NCBI GenBank assembly: GCA_964415255.1
Contig: CAYQAC010000016.1
Span: forward strand, 1-52,498
Reading direction: 5' to 3'
Length of the DNA stretch: 52,498 nt
Source of the DNA: JAHBVY01 sp964415255
GTDB taxonomy: Bacteria; Myxococcota_A; Polyangia; Polyangiales; Polyangiaceae
Position numbers and translations under genes: made by a program. Positions within the stretch are counted from its first letter, which is position 1; each line of letters opens with the position of its first letter. Under the pieces are notes generated by a model, which was not told where the DNA came from, made no database searches, and saw nothing but the letters and a program-made list of their open reading frames with translations. Positions 17,651 through 25,572 of the stretch are shown in pieces.

Positions 17651-19549
17651 GTGAGATTGCTCTGGTCGCTGCTGGTCAACTGTTGGCTCATCCTGTGGAG
17701 TCCGCTGCGCGCGCTGCGCTACCGCGCCGCAGCGCCCCGAGGGGCTTTCCTGAGCCTGAGATTGGACGGCCCCGTGGTGGAGCTCGCGCAGCGGCGGCGC
17801 TTTTGGGCCCGGGGGCCTGGCCCCACCTCGCTCATGGCGGTGGGTCGCGCGCTTGAGCTCGCGGCGCGCGATCCGCGCGTCGTGGGCTTAGTCGTCAGCT
17901 TGCATGACTTCGGCGCGGGCGCGGCGGCGACCATGAGCCTGCGCGGCTTGCTCGAGGGCTGGCGTAAGTCAGGTAAGCTGCTCGTCGTGCACCTGCCGAT
18001 GGGCGCGTCGGGGCGTGAGCTGTACCTCGCGAGCGTGGCGAACCAGGTGTACCTGGCGCCGGAGACCTGGGTGCTGCCGCTCGGCTACTCCGTGGAGTCG
18101 CCGTACCTGCGGCGGGTGCTCGATCGCTTCGGGGTGGAGCCGCGCGTGTTCGCGCGAGGCGAGTACAAGACCGCCGCGGAGTCGATCAGCCGCGCGCAGA
18201 TGAGCGAGGCGCAAACGGAGCAGCTTAGCGCGCTCTTGGATGACTCGTGGGAGCGCCTGGTGACGAGCCTGACGGAGGGGCGCGGGGTGAGCCGTGAGCA
18301 GGCCGAGGCGTGGATCCACCGCTCGCCGTACGACGCGGAGGAGGCCGCGGCCTTGAAGCTGGTGGACGGCGTGCTGGACGACGACGAGCTTGAGCTGCGT
18401 CTCGGGGAGCTCTCGGGGCGCACCGCGGGTGAGCGCGCGCCGGTGCTCGCGCTCGGGCGCTACGCCGCGCGCCGCTCGTTCGCGCTGCGGCCGATGCTAC
18501 GTAGGCGCCACATCAAGGTGGTGCAGCTCTCCGGCGCCATCGTGAGCAAGGCGCAGGGCGGCGCACAGCTCGGCGTGCTGGCGGTGGACGACGACGTGTG
18601 TGAGGCGCTCGCCGAGGTGCAGCACGATCCGAAGGTGATGGGGGTGGTGCTCCAGGTGAACTCACGCGGCGGCAGCGCGCTCGCCTCCGATCGGATTTTG
18701 CGCGCGGTGAAGCGGCTGGCGGCAGAGAAGCCGGTGGTGGCTTACCTGGGCGACGTGGCGGCGAGCGGCGGCTACATGGTGGCGCTCGGCGCGCGCGCCA
18801 TCGTGGCGCAGCCCGCCTGCGTCACCGGGTCAATCGGGGTGGTGGCGGCGAGCGTCACCGTGGAGGGCCTGATTGAGCGCGTGGGGGTGCAGGTGGAGCG
18901 CATCGCGCGCGGTGAGCACGCGGGCATGATGTCGCCGCTCAGGCGCTTGAAGGAGAGCGAGGCCGAGCGCATGGAGGCGCTGATTGACGCGGGCTACCGC
19001 CGCTTCGTGCAGTCGGTGGCGACGGCGCGTGGCAAGGCGTTCGAGGAGCTCGAGCCGCTGGCGCGTGGGCGTGTGTGGAGCGCGCGCGCGGCGCATGAGC
19101 GCGGCTTGATTGACGAGCTCGGTGGGCTCGAGGTCGCGGTGGAGCGGGTGCGCAGGGCGCTCGGCGGCATGCGGCTGATGCCCGTCGCGGTGGGCACCAG
19201 CGCCGGGGGTAGCCCGCTCACCGCGCTGCTCGGGCGCGGGATGGCGCTGGGCGCTTTAGGGCCGCTCCTGAGCTGGCTCCTAGGCGCGCTGGGTGTGAAG
19301 ACAGATGCGCTGACGTTGACGCCGGGTGCGCTGGGTGCGTTGTCAGGCGGTGACTCGTACGGTACACTGACGAGTGCACTGGGTGCGTTGTCAGGCGGTG
19401 ACTCGTACGGTGCGCTGACGAGTGCGCTGGGCGGTGACTCGTACGGTGCGCTGACGTTGATGCAGGGTGCACAGAGCGGCGCTTCATCGCGCTTGAGCGG
19501 CGCGGGGCTGTGGCTCTGGTGTGAGCTTTGGCCGCGTGATTTGAGCTAG
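17651..19549 (+). CDS. sppA: Signal peptide peptidase SppA, 67K type
   Basis: A 632-residue membrane-anchored serine protease. The GTG start follows GAAGGG; the N-terminus LLWSLLVNCWLILWSPL is a membrane anchor. Two tandem ClpP/crotonase-like domains, as in the long SppA form: the first carries the catalytic Lys region GEYKTAAESISR, the second the Ser region DVAASGGYMVALGA after VLQVNSRGGSALASD. In this family the enzyme degrades cleaved signal peptides in the inner membrane. After the second domain a 60-residue extension contains in-frame repeats of SALGALSGGDSYGTLT type, encoded by a 48-bp tandem repeat (19333-19456), which is not part of typical SppA. The gene is divergent from the kinase and convergent with the riboswitch-controlled lipoprotein. 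Confidence 0.92.
   Translation: MRLLWSLLVNCWLILWSPLRALRYRAAAPRGAFLSLRLDGPVVELAQRRRFWARGPGPTSLMAVGRALELAARDPRVVGLVVSLHDFGAGAAATMSLRGLLEGWRKSGKLLVVHLPMGASGRELYLASVANQVYLAPETWVLPLGYSVESPYLRRVLDRFGVEPRVFARGEYKTAAESISRAQMSEAQTEQLSALLDDSWERLVTSLTEGRGVSREQAEAWIHRSPYDAEEAAALKLVDGVLDDDELELRLGELSGRTAGERAPVLALGRYAARRSFALRPMLRRRHIKVVQLSGAIVSKAQGGAQLGVLAVDDDVCEALAEVQHDPKVMGVVLQVNSRGGSALASDRILRAVKRLAAEKPVVAYLGDVAASGGYMVALGARAIVAQPACVTGSIGVVAASVTVEGLIERVGVQVERIARGEHAGMMSPLRRLKESEAERMEALIDAGYRRFVQSVATARGKAFEELEPLARGRVWSARAAHERGLIDELGGLEVAVERVRRALGGMRLMPVAVGTSAGGSPLTALLGRGMALGALGPLLSWLLGALGVKTDALTLTPGALGALSGGDSYGTLTSALGALSGGDSYGALTSALGGDSYGALTLMQGAQSGASSRLSGAGLWLWCELWPRDLS
19333..19456 (+). repeat. In-frame 48-bp tandem repeat in SppA tail
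   Basis: Two nearly identical 48-bp units start at 19333 and 19381, followed by a third from 19429 lacking 12 internal bases. All length differences are multiples of three, so the reading frame stays open and codes for a Gly/Ser/Asp/Tyr-rich repeat (LSGGDSYG). Confidence 0.85.
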
Positions 19550-19582
19550 ACTAAGGAGGCACCTTTGGGGGAGCCGTGAGGT

Positions 19583-19608
19583 GCGGTGCCCAACCCCCCC
19601 CAAAAAAA
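19583..19608 (+). repeat. Dispersed C-tract/A-tract motif, copy B
   Basis: GCGGTGCCCAACCCCC with extra C and seven A, in the space between the convergent sppA and propeller-lipoprotein genes. Read on the minus strand its A tract becomes the T tract after the adjacent hairpin. Confidence 0.5.
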
Positions 19609-19614
19609 CGAGCA

Positions 19615-19648
19615 GGGCGCTGAAGTCAGTTTACGTGACTCAGCGCCC
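19615..19648 (-). terminator. Intrinsic-type terminator hairpin
   Basis: GGGCGCTGAAGTCA and TGACTCAGCGCCC pair over 13 bp with one bulged A and a seven-base loop. On the minus strand it is followed after six bases by TTTTTTT, so it fits a terminator for the riboswitch-controlled lipoprotein gene ending at 19705. It could also stop sppA transcripts. Confidence 0.7.
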
Positions 19649-19704
19649 CAGCGCTCTGATCAGGTGGTCATCTGCCCGCACCGCTGGGCGATGGGTCGCC
19701 CCTT

Positions 19705-21054
19705 TCAGGGGCGGTACGAGGTGCCGATCAAGTAGTCGAGATCGTCGCTCGTGAAGGGATCCGCCGCGATCAGGGTACGCTCGCCGTCGGTCGGCGCCAC
19801 GCGGACCACCTGGAAGCTATCGCCGCTGCCGCTGCTCAAGGCGTCCACGCCGTACAGCTGGCCGTCGGCGCCGGCGACCGCTGAGGTGGGCATGAAGTCC
19901 ACCAGCGCCCCGAGCGCGCTCGTGCCGGGCGCCCAGCGCACCCACTCCGTGTTGAAGCCAGCGAAGCGCTTGATCAGCGCGCCGTCAGGCAGCCACGCGA
20001 GCTGGGCGTAGAACTCACCACCAGTGAAGCTGACCTCTGGGGTGACGGCGAGGGTGCCGAGGTTCACCGAGACGATGCCGTGGCCGGTGCGTTCGCTCTC
20101 CATGCAGCCGGTGTTGAGCACGTACAGCGTGTCGGTTGCCGCGTGGTAATGCACCGCGGTGGGGTTGACCTGGCCGAGGTCGAGCGCCACGCCGTCGGCT
20201 GTGCCGTTGAGGTCGACCCAGGTGTCGGTGTCGAGGTCGCGCGCCAACAGCAGGCTGCTCGAGCCGACGCACATCAGCTGGTAGTCCGGCGCGGCTGGGG
20301 TGTTGAGATCGATGCGGCCCAGGGTGAGCCAGACGCGGTTCCGGGCTGCGTCGTACCAGATGTGATCGGGCTCGGCGCTGCCGTCGGTGTCGTCGTCGTG
20401 CTGGAACTCGCTCAAATCGATCGTGCTGGTGACGCTGCCGCTCGCGAGGTTCACCACGGCGAGGCGCGAGGCAACTTGCAGCGGGACGTAGGCGGTGCCG
20501 CTGGCCGCCACCGCGATGCCCACCGGGTTCAGGTAGTGGAAATCTGGGACCGAGCCGTTCAAGTCGATGGTCTGGGTGGCGGCGCCTTGGGCGTCGAGCT
20601 GGTGGAGCACCGCGTTGTTGCGCTCGATCACGAAGGCGTGCTCGCCGCTCACGGCGGAGATGGCGTCGCCGTCGGACACGCGGAGCGCCGGGTGGACATC
20701 GCCGTTGAGTGACACGCTGACGAACTCGGTGGCCGAGTTGTAGTCGGTGATGGCGGCGATCAGGGTGGGGGCGCTTGAGCCGCCAGCGGTGCCGCCGGTC
20801 CCTGCGGTGCCTGCTGCGCCACCCGTGCCGCCCGCTGCGCCGGTGCCTGCCGTGCCACCCACGGCGCCGGTGCCCGCGGTGCCGCCCGTGGCGCCAGCGC
20901 CTGCGGTCCCCCCGGAGCCTGCGGTGCCGGCCGCACCGGCTGTCCCCGCGGTGCCCCCAGAGCCACCCGAGCCAGGCTTCTTTGAGTCATCGTCGTCGCT
21001 GCAGCCCACGACGCACGCCAAAACCACTGCACTCGTAATCAAGTATTGCTTCAT
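19705..21054 (-). CDS. Cobalamin-riboswitch-controlled beta-propeller-like lipoprotein
   Basis: A 449-residue lipoprotein; the start at 21054 (MKQYLITSAVVLACVVGC) has AGGATCGAC before it and a lipobox ending in Cys18. An in-frame extension to 21240 would run through the riboswitch and was rejected. Residues 19-26 are acidic, and about 27-93 is a Gly/Thr/Ala linker (GGTAGTGAVGGTAGTG) typical of polyangial surface lipoproteins. The rest is beta-rich with YVTN/YncE-like blade signatures: SRLAVVNLASGSVTSTIDL, NPVGIAVAASGTAYVPL, TDTLYVLNTGC, SVNLGTLAVTPEVSF. In Bacteroides, BtuG is a surface propeller lipoprotein that captures B12 for BtuB; riboswitch control here suggests a similar corrinoid-binding role, but homology was not tested. 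Single-gene unit ending at a terminator. Confidence 0.85.
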   Translation of the reverse strand: MKQYLITSAVVLACVVGCSDDDDSKKPGSGGSGGTAGTAGAAGTAGSGGTAGAGATGGTAGTGAVGGTAGTGAAGGTGGAAGTAGTGGTAGGSSAPTLIAAITDYNSATEFVSVSLNGDVHPALRVSDGDAISAVSGEHAFVIERNNAVLHQLDAQGAATQTIDLNGSVPDFHYLNPVGIAVAASGTAYVPLQVASRLAVVNLASGSVTSTIDLSEFQHDDDTDGSAEPDHIWYDAARNRVWLTLGRIDLNTPAAPDYQLMCVGSSSLLLARDLDTDTWVDLNGTADGVALDLGQVNPTAVHYHAATDTLYVLNTGCMESERTGHGIVSVNLGTLAVTPEVSFTGGEFYAQLAWLPDGALIKRFAGFNTEWVRWAPGTSALGALVDFMPTSAVAGADGQLYGVDALSSGSGDSFQVVRVAPTDGERTLIAADPFTSDDLDYLIGTSYRP

Positions 21055-21191
21055 GTCGATCCTGCCTTCATCGCCCGCCGCGATGGGTCGCGCTGAAGGG
21101 GCAGGCAGGTGGACGCAGGGACGCGAGCGCGTCTCCAGCAGACACCCGGCTCTGGCACCCCGCAGAGCGAATTGGGGTTGCTCTCGGAGGC

Positions 21192-21372
21192 TCGGTCTCC
21201 TGGCTCCCGGGTCATCCTTCGGGCGGTCCTTCCCAGGCACAGGGCCCAGTGGGTCGCAGCGTGAGCTGCGCCGCCGTCGTTACCGGTCACAGTGGCGGGG
21301 GCCGCGCCGGGGTCGCACCGGCTTCCCTCACCCTCGAGAGGCGCCCTCATGGGCGCAGCGGGGGGCTACCAC
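21192..21372 (-). promoter_or_regulatory. Cobalamin (AdoCbl) riboswitch
   Basis: On the minus strand the conserved core is readable in order: a GC hairpin at about 21340-21362, GAGGGAAGCCGGTG (21316-21329), GCCACTGTGACCGG (21283-21296), CCACTGGG, CTGGGAAGG (21228-21236) and the B12 box GAGCCAGGAGACC (21194-21206). Order and spacing match the class I cobalamin aptamer. It lies about 140 bases before the lipoprotein ATG, leaving room for an expression platform that was not resolved. In this class, ligand binding normally represses the downstream gene. Outer boundaries are approximate. Confidence 0.93.
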
Positions 21373-21581
21373 GCGGGGCCAGGGGCGCCACCGGAATCGC
21401 CGCTCGACGTGAACATCCCCCCTTGGTTCAGGCGGCCAGGCTTTCGATTGCAGATTTCGAGGATATGGGTGACGCTACGGGACCTCTAGGGTGCTCTGGC
21501 GCTCTTGGGGCGGGCGGGGGCTCCAGGCCCGCGACCTCACGCCGCATCTTGCTCGCACTGCCGCGCTTCTCGAGTTGACAC

Positions 21582-23270
21582 ATGACCGCACGCAACCTGC
21601 CGCCCCTCGGTCACGGCACCATCGTCAATGACCGCTACGAGATCCGCCAGAGCCTCGGCAAGGGCGGGATGGGCGAGGTGTTCTTAGCGTACGATCGCAG
21701 CACCCAGCAGACGGTGGCGCTGAAGATCGTGCGGGAAGAGAGCCGCATGCCTGGGGATGACGAGGCGCTGCGCCAGGAGCTGCTCCTGGCCCGCAGCGTC
21801 AGTCACCCGAACGTTTGCCGGGTGCACGATTTGGCGCCGAGCCCCTGGGGCCCGATCTTGGTGATGGAGCACATCGCCGGTCAGACGCTGCACACCCACA
21901 TCCGGCGCCGCAAGGCGCAGGGCGGCTACACCGCGGATGAGTTTCGCAAGATCGCGAGCGAGTCGAGCGCAGGCCTGGCGGCCATCCACGCCCAGGGCTT
22001 GGTTCATGGAGATTTGAAGCCGGGCAACGTGATGGTCACGGCAGACAAAGCCGTGATCCTCGATTTCGGCTTCGCTCAGGAGCGCGCGCGGCTCAGCGCG
22101 CGGAGGCCCGGGGCACCGCCAGATGGCGGCACACCGAACTACATGGCGCCGGAGCGCCTCCGCTCTGGTGGAGCGAGCGCGGAGGACGACATCTACGCCC
22201 TCGGCCTCACGCTCTGGGAAATGTGGACCTGCCGCGTCCCGGAGCCAGGCTCGCGGCCGCGCGCCAAGCCGATGCGCCAGCAGATCATGTTCGACGTGCC
22301 CGCGGGGCTCAGCGTCGACGAGATCAAGCAGATCTTCCGTTGCCTCAGCGAGGACCCCACGCTGCGCACGGAAGCGCGCCACATGCGCTTCTTCAACCCC
22401 TCCGCGCTCACCACGAGCCAAGCTCAAATCCCCCGTGAGCGCCTGTCCCCTGGGCCGCCGCTCGGCCGCTCCATCACGGAGTCCTTCACCCCTGGGGTGC
22501 AGGCGCTGCTGGCCACCTTCGCCACCAACGCAGCGGACGCCGCCGGGCACCTGTTCGCGCTGAACACCCCTGAGATCACCCTGGGGCGGCGCAGCAATCA
22601 GGACATCTCCGTGCCGGAGGCCACCGTCTCGGGGCAGCACGCGGTGGCGCGCTGGCGCTCGGGCTCTTGGGTGTTCGAGGATTTGGGGAGCACCAACGGC
22701 ACCTACGCGGACCACAGCTACGATCGTAAGAAGTCCGTCACGTTGCTGCATGGCAACGAGATCCAGCTGGGCGAGTGCCGCATGAAGCTAGTCAGCTTTC
22801 AGAACGGTTCACCCCAGCACGAGCGCGCCAAGGCTTACCTGCGGCGGCGTGATGGCCTCACCGGCGTGCTGCAGCGCGATCAGCTGATCCGGAGCTTGCA
22901 AGATGAGCTGCAGTTTTCGGAGTGGAACGACGTGCCCCTGTCGGTCGCGCGCTACGAGGTGCGCGGCCCGAACCGCCTGGTGAGCGAACGCCCGACCATC
23001 CTGGAGATGCTCGCGCTGAGGCGCGCCGCGCAGCGCGTGATCGAGCTGACAGAGATGCTCTTGCTCTGCATCACGCCGGTCACCGCCGGGCGCATCAGCC
23101 CCTTGAAGTTCGCGGTGGCGATGAGCGGCCCCGGCATCGATGAGGCGCGCCACATCGTGGAGCAGGTGGTGTCGCAGGTGCAGGGGCTGATGCCGGAAGC
23201 GCTGGATCTCGCGGCGACCATCGTCAAGGCGGAGCCAGGCCAACCGGTGCAGTCGCTGCTAGACAGCTAG
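21582..23270 (+). CDS. Ser/Thr kinase-FHA-degenerate GGDEF fusion protein
   Basis: A 562-residue cytoplasmic protein. Kinase domain at residues 18-270: GKGGMGEVF loop, VALK with K48, catalytic loop HGDLKPGN at 142-149 (Gly replaces the usual Arg of HRD), DFG at 161-163, MAPE. FHA domain at about 325-402, with ITLGRRSNQDISV, the SGQH core and STNGTY. Residues about 421-540 resemble a diguanylate cyclase domain: RDGLTGVLQRDQLIRSLQ matches the GGDEF entry helix, and ISPLKFAVAMSGPGIDEARH aligns with the GGDEF-FAVLLPGT region, but the GGDEF signature itself is missing. The protein is therefore likely a phosphosignalling hub with a non-catalytic nucleotide-fold tail. No transmembrane segment. An exact 14-bp palindrome follows the stop codon. 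Confidence 0.9.
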   Translation: MTARNLPPLGHGTIVNDRYEIRQSLGKGGMGEVFLAYDRSTQQTVALKIVREESRMPGDDEALRQELLLARSVSHPNVCRVHDLAPSPWGPILVMEHIAGQTLHTHIRRRKAQGGYTADEFRKIASESSAGLAAIHAQGLVHGDLKPGNVMVTADKAVILDFGFAQERARLSARRPGAPPDGGTPNYMAPERLRSGGASAEDDIYALGLTLWEMWTCRVPEPGSRPRAKPMRQQIMFDVPAGLSVDEIKQIFRCLSEDPTLRTEARHMRFFNPSALTTSQAQIPRERLSPGPPLGRSITESFTPGVQALLATFATNAADAAGHLFALNTPEITLGRRSNQDISVPEATVSGQHAVARWRSGSWVFEDLGSTNGTYADHSYDRKKSVTLLHGNEIQLGECRMKLVSFQNGSPQHERAKAYLRRRDGLTGVLQRDQLIRSLQDELQFSEWNDVPLSVARYEVRGPNRLVSERPTILEMLALRRAAQRVIELTEMLLLCITPVTAGRISPLKFAVAMSGPGIDEARHIVEQVVSQVQGLMPEALDLAATIVKAEPGQPVQSLLDS

Positions 23271-23335
23271 CGCTTAGCTAAGCGGCGCGGGCTGCCGTGA
23301 GCCCCTGAGCGGCCCTTCAGGTCGCCACCTCACGG
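23271..23335 (+). terminator. Palindrome and nested hairpin after kinase-FHA gene
   Basis: CGCTTAGCTAAGCG (23271-23284) is a perfect 14-bp palindrome immediately after the stop codon. A second structure, GTGAG...CTCAC enclosing CCTGA...TCAGG, follows to about 23335. These may slow or end transcription before the next gene, but no T-run is present. Confidence 0.35.
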
Positions 23336-23370
23336 TAACCGGTTAGTCGTCGTGCTAGGACCCCTCACGC

Positions 23371-24030
23371 ATGCCCTCTGCGCGACCCTCCTTCCCCGTC
23401 TCGAGTGAGCCCAACCTGCGCCGCCTCGGCGTGGGCGGCAGCAGCGGCGGGGGGCGGGGGGATCGTCCCCTGCGCGCGCAGGTGGTGGTCACCGCCTGCT
23501 TGGTGCTGGTGTTGATCGCGGTGCCGCTCTACCTGCTCAGGCGCCCAAGCTCCGGCTTGGATGGCGCGGTGACGAGCGCGGTGGCGACCTCCTCCGGCCT
23601 CCCCATGTTCACGCCCGACGCGGGCAGCGAGGAGCGGGTTCGCCTGGGCCCGGTGCAACGCGTGAAGTGCGCCGCCTCCCAGGGCGCGCGCGGCCAAGAG
23701 GGGGCGCTCTGCGACAAGCTCTTGTTCTTCGAGGAGGCGCTCGCCAAGGCCATCAAGGACAACGTGGACTGTGCGCCCCGTGAGGCGAAGCAGGGCACCA
23801 TCAGCTACGCCATGAGCATCGACTTCGGGAAGCGAGCGCTCACGGTGTTCCCAGGCCAGAGCGGCGATTGGCGTGGCCCGCAGGCGAAGCGCGCCGCGCA
23901 GTGCGTGAGCCGCTCCTTGCCGACGGTAGACTGGGACAAGCTGCGCCACCAGTACCGCTACTACTTGATCGCGATCCTCGCGACCTACCCCCCAGCGGCC
24001 GCGAACGCGGGCGAGCCCGACTTCGAGTAG
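23371..24030 (+). CDS. Membrane-anchored protein of unknown function
   Basis: A 219-residue product with one transmembrane segment at about 37-57 (VVVTACLVLVLIAVPLYLL) after a Gly/Ser/Arg-rich cytoplasmic head (GGSSGGGRGDRP). The outer part has four Cys (KCAASQG, LCDKLLF, DCAPREA, QCVSRSL) suggesting two disulfides, and an alpha/beta character with no recognised motif. It lies 100 bases after the kinase-FHA gene on the same strand and could be a partner of it, but the intervening palindromes make cotranscription uncertain. Not recognised as a named family. Confidence 0.7.
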   Translation: MPSARPSFPVSSEPNLRRLGVGGSSGGGRGDRPLRAQVVVTACLVLVLIAVPLYLLRRPSSGLDGAVTSAVATSSGLPMFTPDAGSEERVRLGPVQRVKCAASQGARGQEGALCDKLLFFEEALAKAIKDNVDCAPREAKQGTISYAMSIDFGKRALTVFPGQSGDWRGPQAKRAAQCVSRSLPTVDWDKLRHQYRYYLIAILATYPPAAANAGEPDFE

Positions 24031-24031
24031 C

Positions 24032-24127
24032 GTCAGCCATCCTGACCTGTGGGTGACGTCAGCGCCCGTGAGGGTCAGCCACCCTGACCTGCGGGTGACG
24101 TCAGCTCGCGAGAGGGTCAGCCACCGA
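24032..24127. repeat. 42-bp tandem repeat with hairpins between convergent genes
   Basis: Units begin at 24032, 24074 and 24116 (period 42; the last is partial). Each full unit holds a small hairpin (GGTCAG-CCACC-CTGACC in the second copy) and GGTGACGTCAGC. It lies between the ends of two convergent genes, so it may act as a bidirectional terminator. Confidence 0.75.
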
Positions 24128-24202
24128 GCGTCTCCGGGCCGTCAGTCTCCCTGAGCACTTGTCAGTAAGCCTGATGAACTCGGGCGGCTCCGTGAGGGCG
24201 CC

Positions 24203-24829
24203 TCAAGGCTTCGACTCTGGCGCGCCCTCAGCGGCGCTTGCGGGGCCCTCAAGCGGCGCGCTGAAGTGGATGCTGCCCTCAATCGACAGCGCGCGCACGG
24301 CCGCTGTCATCACCTGGCGCCGCTCCGGAGGCGCGGTGCGCTCACGCAGCGCTACCAGGCGCGCGACGTGGCGCTCAGCGTCGCTGCGGTCGAGCAGCGC
24401 CTGGAGTTCGGCGCGGAGCCGCGCTGCGAGCCCCGGGGCGCGCCCATTCGTGGCGACGGCAATCGTTAAATCACCTGACCTTGCTAGCGCCGGGTGGCTG
24501 TAGCTCGCGTCCGGCTGATCCGGGGCACAGAAGAGCACGCGGGCGCGCTCCGCGTGGGCGAACAGCGCCGCGCGTTCGTCAGCATCACTGTCTACATACA
24601 CGGCCAGCCAAGCGGAGCTGAGATCACCCGGTGCTGGGCGCCGCGCTTCATGGCGGAGCTGCCCGCGCTCAGCGAGCGGCGCGAGCGCTGGGTCGAGGTG
24701 CTCGGCGATCACGAGCAGATCGGCGCCGGCTTCAAGCAGCGCCTGAGCGCGCCGCGCCTGTTCAGGGCCCGCGCCGAGCACCAGCGCGCGGCGCCCGGTG
24801 AGGTGCAGGCCGATGGGGAAGACGCGCAT
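24203..24829 (-). CDS. Precorrin-2 dehydrogenase / sirohydrochlorin ferrochelatase-like protein
   Basis: A 208-residue protein resembling the CysG N-terminal/Met8/SirC family. N-terminal MRVFPIGLHLTGRRALVLGA followed by GPEQARRAQALLEAGADLLV is the NAD-binding Rossmann start; RSGDLTIAVATNGRAPGLAA matches the family's GDLTIAISTxGxSP signature, and the PDASYSHPAL segment matches the DxxxCDFxxPA region, though its Cys is absent. In the family the enzyme oxidises precorrin-2 to sirohydrochlorin on the way to siroheme (and anaerobic cobalamin). It is last in a minus-strand run, 56 bases after the DUF4390-like gene. An unusual Ala/Pro-rich C-terminal tail is present. The catalytic Asp position should be checked by alignment. 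Confidence 0.85.
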   Translation of the reverse strand: MRVFPIGLHLTGRRALVLGAGPEQARRAQALLEAGADLLVIAEHLDPALAPLAERGQLRHEARRPAPGDLSSAWLAVYVDSDADERAALFAHAERARVLFCAPDQPDASYSHPALARSGDLTIAVATNGRAPGLAARLRAELQALLDRSDAERHVARLVALRERTAPPERRQVMTAAVRALSIEGSIHFSAPLEGPASAAEGAPESKP

Positions 24830-24885
24830 GGCAGGAGTGTGCCTGGGAGGGGGGGTCGGTGCACGGGGCGCAGCATGCTGCGCCC

Positions 24886-25572
24886 CTACGGTTTGGGCTT
24901 CACGCGCGGCACCACCGCTGGGGTGCTGAACTGGCGCTCGCGCTCGGCGCTGCCCACACGCTGGAGGAACAGGCCAGTGAAGGTGCTGAAGAGGGCGTCG
25001 CCAGGGACGGCGGTCCCGGTGCCTGAGGGGCGACTCACCCAGCGCTTGAGGCGCTTCAGGACCTCATCTGAGACTGGGTTCACCTGCACCTTGGTGACGG
25101 CGTACACCGCCTGCCCGGGGGAGGCTTGGGACCTGTCGGCGACGAGCAGTGAGCGCGCCTTACCGCAGCGCCGCAGCACCCCGGAGAGCGCCGCCACCCA
25201 GCGCCGCTGCCGCAGCCCAGGCTGGGTAATTTCTACACGGTAAGCCTCCTTCCAGACGTGCCACGTGATCTTGCAGGTCTGCACCGTGGTGGAGATGGGC
25301 TCCTTGATGCCGGGCCGGTAGATGGTGCCGGTGAACACGATGGTGGTGGGGAGGCCGCGCCGGAGCTTCTTTTGGATCGCCTCGTCGATGACGTCCGTGA
25401 AGGAGACCGTCATGTAGAGCCCCTTGCGGTCGGCGTCCCAGTGGAAGCGAGCGCGGCGCGTGAGCTCGGCCTCCTCCTCCTGAGCGGCGAGGGGGGGCGC
25501 CCAGAGCGTCACCGTGAGCCCCGCTGCCATCGCCATCAAGCCGAGGCAGAGGATAGTCAGGGCACGCGTCAT
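24886..25572 (-). CDS. DUF4390-like secreted protein
   Basis: A 228-residue protein with signal peptide LTILCLGLMAMAAGLTVTLWAPPLAAQ. The core YMTVSFTDVIDEAIQKKLRR, then GLPTTIVFTGTIYRPG, resembles DUF4390: a beta-strand, an amphipathic helix and an RxG turn. The ATG overlaps the Omp85 stop (ATGA), so the two are translationally coupled; the product is therefore probably periplasmic and linked to the outer-membrane protein. The C-terminal 60 residues are variable. Assignment to DUF4390 is by eye and moderate. Confidence 0.7.
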   Translation of the reverse strand: MTRALTILCLGLMAMAAGLTVTLWAPPLAAQEEEAELTRRARFHWDADRKGLYMTVSFTDVIDEAIQKKLRRGLPTTIVFTGTIYRPGIKEPISTTVQTCKITWHVWKEAYRVEITQPGLRQRRWVAALSGVLRRCGKARSLLVADRSQASPGQAVYAVTKVQVNPVSDEVLKRLKRWVSRPSGTGTAVPGDALFSTFTGLFLQRVGSAERERQFSTPAVVPRVKPKP

